Below, in pieces: positions 22,311 to 33,172 of a stretch of 43,019 bases of DNA. Position 1 is the first letter of the stretch. Every line of letters starts with the position of its first letter. Position numbers and translations under genes: made by a program. The notes under the pieces were generated by a model. That model ran no database searches. It was given only the letters and a program-made list of their open reading frames with translations, and had not been told where the DNA came from. This DNA comes from Terana coerulea (lineage: Eukaryota; Basidiomycota; Agaricomycetes; Polyporales; Phanerochaetaceae), in NCBI GenBank assembly GCA_024811115.1, contig JAKOGH010000432.1:1-43019 (forward strand), in the 5' to 3' direction.

Positions 22311-23255
22311 TGATACGCTGCACCACGCCTCAGATGCGATCACCTAACCCTAACCCAACAGACAGCGGGCTCGGGCCAAAGCACCGAGTCGGGGAAGCGG
22401 TTTATGTGTGAGTGGGGACATCACTTCAACTCTGTGGCCAGAGTGCCAGCAGTCGGGGACCAAAGACCTTGGGGTGGTAACAGTCGGGCGAGGTTTGTAA
22501 CGGGGACCGAGCGAGAGCACCAAAGCTGAGAGACTTCAGGGACGACGTCACGAGGGGACAAGACTCCGACGTTAAGTCAAACCACACAGCCAACGAGTAA
22601 GACGAGTATTAGATGAGCGGGATACCTAAGAAGCACTGATGTGCTTGTAGTCTTAACGTGTAGCCGGAGAGCGTGAAGAGGGGAAAGGTAACTTGTATTT
22701 GCAGAAAGTATGTACAGAGTATTTATACAGGCCTGATACCTAACAGCCAGAGCTAATGGACCACATCTGTGAGAGAATGAAGGAGTGGTTTGGATACAAA
22801 AGTGGTATGGATAAGGAAAGACCGAGTTGGGATACACTAACCAGGGATATGCCGTGCGCCACACAGGCACCGAGCACCTATAAAACACGGTGTGGGACCG
22901 GTCGGTACCATCCGTGCGCCCGGCGGGAATGACTTGTGGGGTGGCGCATAACGCAGTGCCGCTGTCTTGGTCGTAGTTAGGTATGTGCCTAAGTCCAGGG
23001 CAGGAGCTTGCTGGGGCTGACGTGGCCTGCATCTTTCGGGCTGGTAACTGCACTGCCTGTTGCGAGGGACTGCGCAGGTTCTGGACTGATGTGACAGAAG
23101 GGCGCTGTTCAAGGTATCTCGGGGAGAGTAGGTTGGGGACGTCGACAGCTTGGGGCTTTGGAGGTGGTGTCCGGGGTCCTAGTGCAATCATAGAGTATAG
23201 TGATGAAAAAGGCAATTTCTGGGGTTTCCGTGCTCAGTGCGCTTACCAGCGATCA
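22311..23255 (-). mobile_element. solo-LTR-like element, copy 1
   Basis: This 945-bp unit matches, in reverse orientation, the 935-bp copy at 29584-30518 along its whole length. Ends read TGATACGCTG and (one base lost) CAGCGATCA. Inside, on the minus strand, TATAAAT (22721-22727) could drive transcription as an LTR promoter. Both copies share long open frames (here 22577-23215), which I take as by-products of conserved LTR sequence, not as a gene. The flanks TTAC and CCAC do not match, so the target duplication has decayed or the copy was rearranged. Confidence 0.65.
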
Positions 23256-23357
23256 CCACACACACATCGTCCTTCGCGCATAGAAAACTTCATAGTGGTG
23301 CAGTGGAATATCCCTCATGTTTTTGTGAGCCTCTATACGTATGACGCTCATAGTGTT

Positions 23358-24506
23358 AGAATATGAGTGCCTAGCCGCTGCTATGCACGAGCGCCTATCA
23401 GCACTATAAAACTATTGCTTAATATGGACAAAGGAGATCCAAAGTACAACCTCGGGTATTCCATGGACTAGAGTAGTGTCTCCTAACCTCTCAGTGATGA
23501 GCTCCTACCTGGTCATCTATCAGTCCAAATGACTAGGTATAAATATGTCTGCTGGCCGCTGGCTGATTTACATGTCCCTGGTTCCTCTCCTAGTTCCTTC
23601 ACAATATGTATCATTTGTAATCTGTTTTGTTATAGGTCTGACTGCTTAGCTCAGCCCTCGAAGTTTTGCGCAGCATTGACATTCTGGCTTAGCCCACTTA
23701 TTGTTGTCTGCAATGGCATTCATTGGGCTGTCGGAGCCTCGGGTGGTATCTAAAAGTTTGTTCTCTACCTCATATTTCTTACAGCCTCAGTTAATGCTTG
23801 AGGGTCCAATCTGCTCCACTTCTGTGTTATTCCATCAGTTTATTTATGTGCCTTCTGCTTCACATATACACCTAATTGATTGCCCACAAGCCTTGCAGCA
23901 GCCTTGGCCAACGCCACCCTGGCCTTCTCCCCAAAACGAAGTGAAAGAGCCTCTTGTATAGGTGATCTACATATGTGGCATATGATGAGAGGTTAGGAGA
24001 CTTTACTATACATTAATGACCTGACAGGGTGTCACACGTCACAGGGGTCTCGCTTGTCCACTATCTGGGTTTTTGTCACCCGGTCACAGAGGGGTCCGGC
24101 CGGTTTGTGACAGATAAGTCCTTACTCCCCAATTTTTGAGCCTGCGGCGACTGAGCCTTCTTTCCCACTCAACGCTCTCAAATGGGCGTATTCATGGTAG
24201 ATGCTGCACAATAACAGCTAAATAACAGTGAGCAAACACCAAAATTGGCTCCAGATAGCCTCCTCACCACCGGTCTCTGAAAGCATGCCACAGGCCTCGG
24301 CCTGCCGCCGCTCATCCCGGGATTGTTGCAAAAATGTCACAGTCACAACCGGCCCCTGTCAGGTCATTAATGTACAGTACTCTAGTCCATGGAATACCTG
24401 AGGTTGCACTCTGGATCTCCTATGTCCATAACGGGCAGTAGCCCCCAGCGGTGATAGGCGCTTATATAGAGCGCCATGCGTAGCAGTGGCTAGGCGCTTA
24501 TATTCT
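23358..24506. mobile_element. fold-back element with about 140-bp arms
   Basis: The left arm (23358-23494) read in reverse matches the right arm (about 23986-24506, interrupted by the insertion at 24019-24364). Both contain CTCTAGTCCATGGAATACC, then GAGGTTG, GGATCTCCT and the GGCGCT/GGCTAGGC blocks. The centre (23500-23980) has a minus-strand coding-like trace (FGEKARVALAKAAARLVG) broken by stops, possibly a decayed element gene. Confidence 0.6.
24019..24364. mobile_element. 346-bp hAT-like insertion with 8-bp duplication
   Basis: The ends are ACCTGACAGGG and CCCTGTCAGGT, a perfect 11-bp inverted repeat, flanked by CATTAATG on both sides (24011-24018 and 24365-24372). An 8-bp duplication is the hallmark of the hAT superfamily. 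The flank is itself palindromic, so the exact border is ambiguous. There is no transposase. It interrupts the right arm of the surrounding fold-back element and is therefore younger than it. Confidence 0.65.
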
Positions 24507-24585
24507 GATACAGGTTTTGGCCGAAGCATGAGGCTTATACATTGCAACAACTTTATTTCACACAGAGATGTGCCTCTTCCATTAG
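24505..24585 (+). repeat. dispersed repeat R, partial copy 1
   Basis: This stretch (TTTTGGCCGAAGCATGAGGC, then CACACAGAGATGTGCC) closely matches 42494-42572 in the same orientation. It is the left part of a longer repeat whose right part is present at 38425-38690 and 42570-42835. Confidence 0.6.
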
Positions 24586-25415
24586 TGTTGCCGCGAGGGC
24601 AGGGCAGGGCAACTCAGGGTGTCCGACATCATTCGGCATCATGCCTGCAGGGCACCCTGGGTTCCATGTAGCGCTCTCCAGGGCAAGTCCAGGGCATCCT
24701 GGGGCGTAAGCGCCAAGCAGTGGTCAATGCGAGAAACAGACTGTAACGTCCGTTGGGCTCCTGCTCAGCACTCTGAAAGGGTACCTCATGTTTATAAATA
24801 TTAGCTACACTACCAAGCAATATGTTAGGTGGCTTGGTAATTTTTTAAATTGAGTTTGTATGCTGCGAGGCTCTGTCCAGAACAATGGTGAGCACACTTT
24901 GCATCCCAAGGTGGTATGCATCGGCGAGAAAAATTGTCGAGCATAGAAATAGCCTTTAAACAATAGTCTGAGTCAATTTATGATATTTGAATCGAGGTTT
25001 TAGTCCACTCTGCGTGCTCACAGTAGCACTGGCCGTGGATAAGGTCTCCCATGACTAAGCGCGCATTGAGAGCTCGAGCTTTTGGCGTCTAAGACAATGC
25101 TGGTCAAAAATAACTAGAAATCGAGCCAAGCACACAACGACGCACGAGATTATTGCAAGGTTGCATTAGAATATATCAAATATTGCTACAGAGCACTAAT
25201 ATGTATGTATCGTTGTATATTTGCACTCAATATAAGTAAGCCAGAGGTGAAACATGTCGAGGACACCTCTTGGAGGCTTGCACCCCAGGGTGGTCCAGGG
25301 CGACCCTGGGGGCGCCACGAGGCTCCCTCAGGGTGCCCCAAGGCGCCAATGCCGAGATGCCGTCAGGGCAGGGCTGGGCATGCTCAGGTGTTGCCCCGCC
25401 CTCACGACAACACTA
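24583..25415. repeat. second inverted-repeat pair with GC-rich arms
   Basis: The arm at 24583-24717 and the reverse of 25268-25415 share TAGTGTTGYCGYGAGGGC, a GGGCACCCTG block, a CCAGGG block and a final CCTGGGG-AAGC-CCAAG. They diverge in short indels. The interior of about 550 bp (24718-25267) has no gene. A perfect palindrome AGGCGCTTAAGCGCCT lies outside the right arm at 25451-25466. Probably an old fold-back element. Confidence 0.5.
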
Positions 25416-25568
25416 CCTTCCATAGTCTCGTTCCCAGCCGCCCCAGTATAAGGCGCTTAAGCGCCTGACGTGCGAAATCGGGGCGAGAGCACGTCTATAC
25501 TATAGGGGCGTCTGGTGACTTTCGCAAGCACGGGTGTAGATCGCTATTACGTGACTCAACCTAGGGCT

Positions 25569-25586
25569 TTTTTTTTTCTTTTTTAA
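25569..25586 (-). other. poly(A) tail of the LINE (T tract on plus)
   Basis: A run of T with one C and one following A-rich step marks the expected 3' end of a minus-strand LINE. I cannot identify a target duplication around 25569 and 35730 with confidence. Confidence 0.5.
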
Positions 25587-28500
25587 TATCCAAATTGTAT
25601 TTAAAGTGCAGGAAACATGCCCTATGCTACACATGTGATACCTAGGCATGGGCGCTGGCTTTGAAGAAACCAATCCAGTTGGTTTAAGAAAAATGGTAGG
25701 CCTTTCACAAGCTCCCTCAGTCGCAGTAAGAGGATTTTCCCCTTCCAGCTCATAAGTCGGCCTGAGTTTCCGAACATCCAATCCCCGCAGGAGTCACCTC
25801 CGGTTCACAGAGCCTTCCGGCAAGAAAGCGCGCAGCGCGATAAGCGCAAAAGCACGTCGCCACACAAGTGATAATGCAGATGCGCGCCGGCCCGATGGAA
25901 GCTAAGGTGAGAATTTCGATTGCACAGACACGACACGAGTTTGCACCCAGCCAGAGGCAGTACAGGTGGTCTCGAGCAGTCGCGCTACGAGCCGGGGTCC
26001 TCCCGTCCCTGCGCTCTTTGGCCTTCCGGTATTTTTTCCGGTTTTCCTTGAGCGCATTCTTTAGGTAGTGGGAGAAAACCTCCCTTCCCATGATGTCCGT
26101 GTACATGCCCTGTGGCTGTGTGACACGTTCAATATTATCTTTGTGTTTGCGACGAGACTTCTTGTCCTTGTCTCTCTCTTATATCCACTTGTCTTCCGAC
26201 TTGTGTTGAGGAGATAGAACCTCTTTTTGACAACGTGTTGATCCGCCCGTCAATATGATTGTGCGCAGCCACTTGTGGGGCAAGTGGAACAGAAGGTCAT
26301 CTAGATGATCAGATGCCCACTGCCACGCAGCATGCTGGATGACACTTCCTCCTTTCCGAATAGAAGCAGAGGGGGTGTCTGATTCTCGCTCTGGGCTCCT
26401 CCCCCTCTTGAGCGTGACAAATTCATGCCAACCGAAGGTTTTGAGGGTAGCCTTGCCACCGTTTGGGCCATGGCGTTGACACCGCCACTCCCAGAAGCGC
26501 TCTTTGCGCTCAATTGTTACCTATCGGATGAATTCATCCTCGCGGTCCCAAGAATCAACATTTAGCCACCAGACACCTGTGCGGATGTCTGCGTGCCGAT
26601 CAATGGCATCCTATATGAGGTCGCCCCACTCAAACGTTGCTACCAACAGATTGAGGTATAGGAATATGGCGATATCCACCATGTCTAGGCAGTTCTCCTT
26701 ATTTTGCAAGTGAAGCTGCTTGCCCGCAGTGATCAGCTCTAGCTGTTCCTGCTCGGAGTACAACCTGAGGAGGTTTGTGAAGCCTGATCCAGAACGGGCA
26801 CTCGTAGAGGATGTGCCGTCGCATCTCAAACTTCGGGGTGATCGGTGTTGCATGGGCAATACAATGGCCCGGGTTTGGGCGTCCATTTGCTCACACCATC
26901 ACTGTCGGTTTCCCACTTGCCGTTGCTTCATTCGGAACTCCCGTGAGAAGTGGCCCGTGATGAAGCGCATTAATCTAGAGTAGAACTTCGTTTTGTTTCC
27001 GAAGTTCCTGAGTGCCCAGTGGCGCTTGGGCATGTTTGAGAGGAGAGCATGCTCATCCTTCTTGACCAGGAGATTACTTCCCTCGGTATTTGATGTTTTT
27101 CATCTTGGCTTTCCAGCTGAGTATAGCATGCTGGGAGAGCCTTTGCTTCGCCACTGATTGTGACGTATACGTGGGCTGATTCATTTCAGCACCCTTTTAG
27201 CAAGTTTGTCGACCGCATCAGCCTCAGAGTGCAAGTCGGCTGACGTGTTCCATGTGATAATGGGACGGCTGCCACGTGACTGCGAAGTCGTCGTGTTGGA
27301 AACCGGCTCTGATCGAGCCATTGCCGTAGCACTTTGCACGTGCCAATCGGCTCCATTTGACTGGAGCCGTTTTTAGCTTTCAGGATGGCAATGCCTGCCG
27401 CCCTGTTGTCCATAAATATGGTAAGAGACTCATACTTGTAACCCTCTCGCGGTACTTGAGGGATATGTATGGCTTCTCTATATTCTCGAGGAGTTTAGCC
27501 CACGCGTGGTAGTCTAAATCCCCATGTTTGATTGCCTGATAGAAGTCATCATCTGACTCTTTCATGGCGCTGAAGAATGCCCCGATATAGGGCTTGCATT
27601 TCAGCGTCGAATACAGTCACCTGGCCACAGGGCCACTTGTGCTGCGCTAGGACATTGGCGTCGTATGGGGCCGGGTAATGCTTCCCCTTTAGGTCAAGTA
27701 GCCGGTACGCCGCTCACGGGTGGAGGGCACGCCTGTCTGCTTATCTTTCAGCATTGATCCGTCCGTGAACAAGATCATGTTGTCGTCCTTGGTGGCCGCT
27801 TGCATTTGTAATTCTGCAAACTGCTCATACCATTCACTGAACCCTGGAGCACCCTTCTTAGGGATGAGCCTGGGCTTTCTGTTATTCCAGTTCACGCCGG
27901 TCAATTCGTAGATCTGAACAATAGTGTCATCAGGTCCATCCATAGTGGCCGGATTGTTGAGATCTTTGAGATCCCAGATGCGATTGCTTGGCATGCTCTA
28001 GTCAGAGAGCGGCAATCTATCCTCATGCGAGAGTTCCATAAGGGTCTCGATGTGATCAATGGGCGTCTGCTTGAAACACTTCTTAGCCTTTTTGGTAGTT
28101 AGTCTCACACGTCCTGAATGGAGCGTGGCCCAGACCGCTTCTCGTTTACCACCTTTCTCTCGCTCATGTGTGCGAGGATAGGGTGGCTTTTTGGTAGAGT
28201 GCGTGCACGAATGCATGCTTTCTTCATCTGTTTGGTTACGAGCTGCTTGATGGGAAGCAGTCCCGCAAACATTCCCATCCCTCCTACAGGGGTGGTTTTG
28301 AAGGCACCTGTGATCCATTGTATCGCTATGTTCTGGACCCTTTGGATTGCCTCATAAATTTTGTGGTTGCTCCGCATATACGGGGACCACCATAGCTGCG
28401 CTCTGTATAGGACCACAGGAACAACGTTGGAGATGTACAATCTCCATTTGTGGATGGGCGATAGCCCACGCTTCAGAAGTGCCCAGCATTCGAGCGCCGC

Positions 28501-28847
28501 AATGGTGCTAACTCCCTTATTACAGTAGAATTCTATGTGGTGCTTCTATGAGAGTTTCGGGTCCAGCATGAACCCGAGATATCTCATGAAAGGTTTGGGT
28601 TTGATGTTGATCTGTTTGCCAGCCCATTCACAATACCGGGCGGTCGAGATTTGTCATCACTAGTTTGCCGCGCTTGCCGCGCAGCACCTGCCACCCGGAT
28701 GCAATTTTGAATGCAAGTGGTGGGCCGAGGGGGCTGGGCTCCTTATTGGAGTCTTTTCATTTCCATGGGTGTCTGTTTCCCCGGAAGTGCATCAGTTCCA
28801 GTTTGTCCTCCTCAAACTAGAGTCCGAGGGCAAACAACCTGGATATA

Positions 28848-29201
28848 GTAATTGGCAAGGGTAAAACCTCCATGCTTAGAGGCTAACCCTTACCCTTACC
28901 CTTCAAAACCCTTACCCTCATAAAGGGTAAGGGTTGGGGTTACCCTTCAAACCCTTGCCAAAATGGGCAGAAAATGGGGCTTTGAGTGCTTTTTTCATTT
29001 ACTTATAATGTCAGCCTTCTATTTGAGTAGCTTGCATTGATATAAAAAGTGCTTACAACACTTGCAGCTCTATCCAGCAACATGTCTGCTATTTGAATGC
29101 AAACCCCTGCCAGACAAGGGTTAACTTTTCCTAACCCTTACCCTTACCCTCCCTACCCTTACCCTTAACCCTCCGAGGGTTTGCAAACCCTTGCCTATCA
29201 C
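28848..29201 (+). mobile_element. 354-bp MITE rich in GGGTAA, copy 1 (inside the LINE)
   Basis: The ends are GTAATTGGCAAGGGT and ACCCTTGCCTATCAC, with TA on each side (28846-28847 and 29202-29203). Near both ends are clusters of ACCCTT/AAGGGT repeats that can pair in hairpins; the centre is AT-rich. Taking it out with one TA rejoins the LINE frame exactly (LSRV then SRLFALGL). A reverse-oriented copy lies at 36358-36710. A TA duplication suggests Tc1/mariner-type mobilisation. Confidence 0.8.
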
Positions 29202-29583
29202 TACCCTGGATAGCATGATCATCAGGACTTTCCTGATTTTCAGGTTGTTGATCTCCAGTTAGGTTTCTCCTTTCCGGAGTTCAGACGGTCTAGTGACTGC
29301 GTGGATGAGGCCATCATCCACGTAGAACTATAGTGTTACACCGATGATGGCGGTGTTCTTGGCTCCAAGCACCTTAATTGTACTATAAATAGCAGGCGCG
29401 ATGTAGATGTTCGTCAGGAATGGATGAGAGCGCTGAACCCTGACCCACTCCGACGGAGAAGTCAACCGGATCAGTGATGATGCCATTGATCAGGAACGAT
29501 TTCTGCCGTCTGACGAAATACAACTCAAAGAACTTGCATAGAAGTGACGAGAACCCTGCACGCTTGAGGATGTACACAAGCGT

Positions 29584-30518
29584 TGATACGCTGGTAAGCG
29601 CCTGAGCGCGAAACCCTGAAATTGCCTTTTTCGTCACTGCGCTCTACGATCGCACTAGGACCCCGGACACCACCGAAGCTCCGAGCCGTCGATGTCCCCG
29701 AATTACTCTCTCCGAGATACCTTGTAACGGCGCCCCTCCGTCACGTCAGTCCAGAGCCTGTGCAGTCCCTCGCAACAGGCAGTGCAGTCACCAGCCCGAA
29801 AGATGCGGACCACGTCAGCCCCGGCGAGCTCCGCCCTGGACTTAGGCACGTACCTAACTACGACCAAGACAGCAGCACTGCGTTGTGCGCCACCACATGT
29901 CATTCCGCCGGCGCATGGACTGGTACTGACCGGTCCCACACCGTGTTTCATTTGGTGCTCGGTGCCTATGTGGCGCGTGGCATATCCCTGGTTAGTATAT
30001 CCCGACTCGGTCTTTCCTTATCCGTACCACTTTTGTATCCAAACCACTCCTTCATTCTCTCTGGACGCGGTCCATTAGCTCTGGCCGTTAGGTACTGGGC
30101 CCGTATAAATACTCTGTACATACTTTCTGCAAATACAAGTTACCTTTCCCTCTTCACGCCCCCACTCACGCGTTAAGACTACAAGTACATCGGTGCTTCT
30201 TAGGTATCCCGCTCGTCTAGTACTTGCTCGCTCGTTGGCTGTGCGGTCTGACTTAACGTCGGAGTCTTGCCCTGGTCCCTCGTACGTCGTCCCTAAATCT
30301 CTCAGCTTCGGTGCTCTCTCTCTGTCCCCGTTACAGACCTCGCCCGACTGTTACCTCCCCGAGGTCTTGGTCCCCGACTCCTGCTGGCACTTCGGCCGCA
30401 GAGTTGAAGTGACGTCCCCACTCACATAAAACCACTCCCGACTCGGTGCTTTGGCCCGAGCCCGCTGTCTGTTGGGTTAGGGTTAGGTGATCGCACCCGA
30501 GCGTGGTGCAGCGTATCA
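29584..30518 (+). mobile_element. 935-bp solo-LTR-like element, copy 2 (inside the LINE)
   Basis: It starts TGATACGCTG and ends CAGCGTATCA (perfect inverted 10-mers with the TG...CA of LTRs). GCGT flanks it at 29580-29583 and 30519-30522. TATAAAT at 30104-30110 followed by a leader resembles a U3-R-U5 layout. No PBS, gag or pol adjoins it, so it is probably a solo LTR left by recombination. It cuts the LINE reverse transcriptase between QFFPSVD and ATLVYILKRAGF. The frame is continuous once the element and one GCGT are removed. Alternative: a large non-autonomous TIR element with a 4-bp duplication. Confidence 0.75.
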
Positions 30519-33172
30519 GCGTCGCCTAGTCCACGGACGGAAAGAACTGTGAGATGTCTATGAGAAGGACAGAGCTCTCCAGATCTTGATTCCAGCCTTC
30601 CTTGATGTTGTGCGTGAGGCAAACACCAGCATCAGTTGTACTTCGCTGCATTGCTCCCTAGAACTGGGAGAGATGCAATACTCCATACTTTGGCATTCGA
30701 ATTGCATGCGCTTTGCGATGCATTTCTCGAGCAGCTTCCTAGGCAGTTCAGAAGAACTATTGGGCGATATGCCTTGGCTACTGAGTAGTCCGGCTTATTG
30801 AGTTTGGGAATGACAACAGTGTGCGATTCCTTGAGTTTGGTAGGCATGACTCAGATGCGATACACGTGCCAAAGAACCATGTTATCATGTCTAAGACAAA
30901 CTCGTCCGCGTCACGGTGTACGTGGACTTGTCTTCCTTGTTTTCTCGTCCTCATTGGGTTCGAGGATGATCTTCTTTAGCCAAAACCATGACACATAGTC
31001 TGGGCCTGGGACAGAGAAGTTGCTCGTGTCTCTGAGCGCTTCCTCTACTTCGGCCACGGAGATCGGCAGATACTGCTGTTCCTCGACCTCTCTATAGGCA
31101 TAATCAATAAATGTTATGCCTTCAGCCGATGTGGGCCTCCGCGCTCGCTTAGTGAATTGGTCCTGTAGGACCTCTGCCAGCTTGGCAGGTTCAGAGACAG
31201 GATTGCCATCCCTGTCTTTGATGCTCTGGTTGGTGCTCTGCTTCCGTAGTTTAGTCCAAGCAGCAGCGTCCCACACTTTGCTCTGATGCATAGCGCCCAT
31301 TTTGGTTTCAAAATGGCTGCGTTTGGCGTTTCTGAAAGTCGCGTGTTGCTGGTTCTCAGACTTATGAACTTCTTCACGCCAGAACTTGCATTGTTCCAGC
31401 GCGTTGGTTAGGTCTGTAAGGGTCTGGAGCGAGTTATTGCCTCGGTCCACCTTCACTTGTAGTGCCTTGGCTAGGTCTCGCTGCTTGCGCAGGTTGTCCC
31501 TGGCTATGGCTGTTTTGTCTCGTGCGGCAGAACATTCATAGTTCCACCACAACTTGCTTTTGGCGCTGGGATTTGGGCACTTGGCCACATCATCCCACTG
31601 CTTGCACATTGCCTCATGGAATTTGTCAAAGACACCATCTATGTCCTGCTGTGTGAATTTGTTGGTGGTATGAATACTCCGACCCTTTCTCGTTGACTTC
31701 TTTCAGCTCTGTGTACAATATATTGCACACGTGCTTCGAACGCCTCGCCAGTATTTCCGGGCTGTCCTTTGATCCATGAAGGATCGTGGGCTTCGGATCT
31801 CTTACGGCTTTAACCCTCGGAGAATTCCAGTGGGCAGTGATCCGACATATGTCGGTCTGCTCCTCTGACTCTGATGTACTCGTCCGTAGCATTGGCCTCT
31901 TAGCACCATACTAGGTTGAGTACTCCGGCCGCCTCTCGTAATCTTTGCCAGCAAAGATCCAAGTCGGTGGCCCTCCTGCTTTGCAATCATTTAGCAAAGA
32001 CAGTCTGATGTTGACTTCTGCAGCTTCGATGAGAATATCACCGAATCGTTTAGTCTTATTGTCAAGCTGTCGCACCGGATCGTAATCCAGTCGCTCTCAC
32101 TCATCCCATTTCATGTGACAGATATTAAAATCTCCGCACATGGTCACAACGTTCGAGAGTTCCACAGCGTGGTTTTCAAGCCACTTGACCGCTGCGTGGG
32201 ACTTGGAATCATTGTATACGTTAAGGAAGTTCATGACTTCCCTTCCACCGTGAGAGTAGCACACACGATGTCCCCTTTAGGGACTGTGCCTGGCAGAGGT
32301 GAGGTGCAGGGGCTGTAATGCACCCACTTCTTATTCAGGTATGTGATTGCTCTGCATCCTTTGGCAGCGCCGAGATGTACAAAGTTTCTATGATGGACGG
32401 TGTCTTCAATGACTTCCCCGTCCTTGGATTTCCCAGAGGCGACTTTCTTGGAGATGCCCCAGAGGGGTTCCTGGATCATGATCAAGTCGCGATCCAAGAA
32501 GTTTTCGAGCACATTGCCCTGATTGGGTCTGGACTTCTGCACGTTCGCTAGAGATGCAGCGCCAATCTTTCACATCCAAATTGTGGGTAACGGAAACATC
32601 GTTCCCGTCCTCATCTGTGTCCATTCCTTCCCAGGCGTGCCATGGCTCTTCCGAGAATGCGGAGTTATCGATGACCTCAATGGTCACACGAGGTGCCCAA
32701 GACTCTGGGCCAGGGGATGTGTGGTGACGCATTGCCGCTTCTGCCTCATATCGGACCACTTCTATGTCTAGAGGCGGTGCGATGTCAAGTTGCTCCTCGT
32801 TGTCGACGATGGCGGGAGGTAGTTCCTCAAAGTTATGCATGTGCTCCTCAGGCACAGTCACGTAACTTAGAGCAGGGGGAGATGGGGACGCCGTTGTGAT
32901 CAAACAGGTCCCCAGGAGTTAACTCACGGCCTCGTTGCTGAGAGTACTCACGAGGGATAGGTTCCAGTGGCTTGTCAGGCTCAGGTGAGGAGTCTGCAGC
33001 CCGGATCTCACAGATCGCGCAATCAAGGACATCCACTGCGTGTTTGCAGAAGAAAGAGCCCAGATGCAGGATTCTGTCAATTGTGTATGCGTTGTTACTA
33101 TACATGCGGCCTACGCGGCCATGTGGATGTTACCCTCGTCATCAGTGGACTCAGAAGCCGGACTCGCCCCGC

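Larger units (their letters stand above)
26600..32903 (-). pseudogene. LINE ORF2: endonuclease - reverse transcriptase - RNase H
   Basis: The reading is leftwards, with many stops and frame changes. The apurinic-type endonuclease starts near 32540 (NVLENFLDRDLIMIQEPLWG) and continues with CGDFNICHMKWDE (about 32110). A linker (LWWNYECSAARDKTAIARDN; 31609-30911) leads to the reverse transcriptase: TVVIPKLNKPDYSVAKAYRP (about 30820), LLIDISQFFPSV (about 30555), VGVGQGSALSSI (about 29440) and the catalytic YVDDG (about 29315), then FEEDKLELMHF (about 28800). Post-RT: AIQRVQNIAIQWITGAFKTT (about 28350). RNase H: ILFTDGSMLKDKQTG (about 27760) and MDNRAAGIAILK (about 27400). A C-terminal cysteine-histidine end reads RRHILYECPFW (about 26800). 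The order and the GVGQGSALS motif point to the Tad1 clade. Non-functional. Confidence 0.85.

Noticed and set aside
22577..23215. 212-codon open frame, with a 184-codon counterpart at 29622-30176
   Set aside because: Both lie inside the LTR-like copies and no protein motif is visible; the shared frame follows from repeat identity rather than from a gene.
22311..30518. One 8.2-kb fold-back element bounded by the two LTR-like units
   Set aside because: Copy 2 has its own GCGT duplication inside the LINE, so it is an independent insertion; the inverted arrangement is coincidental.
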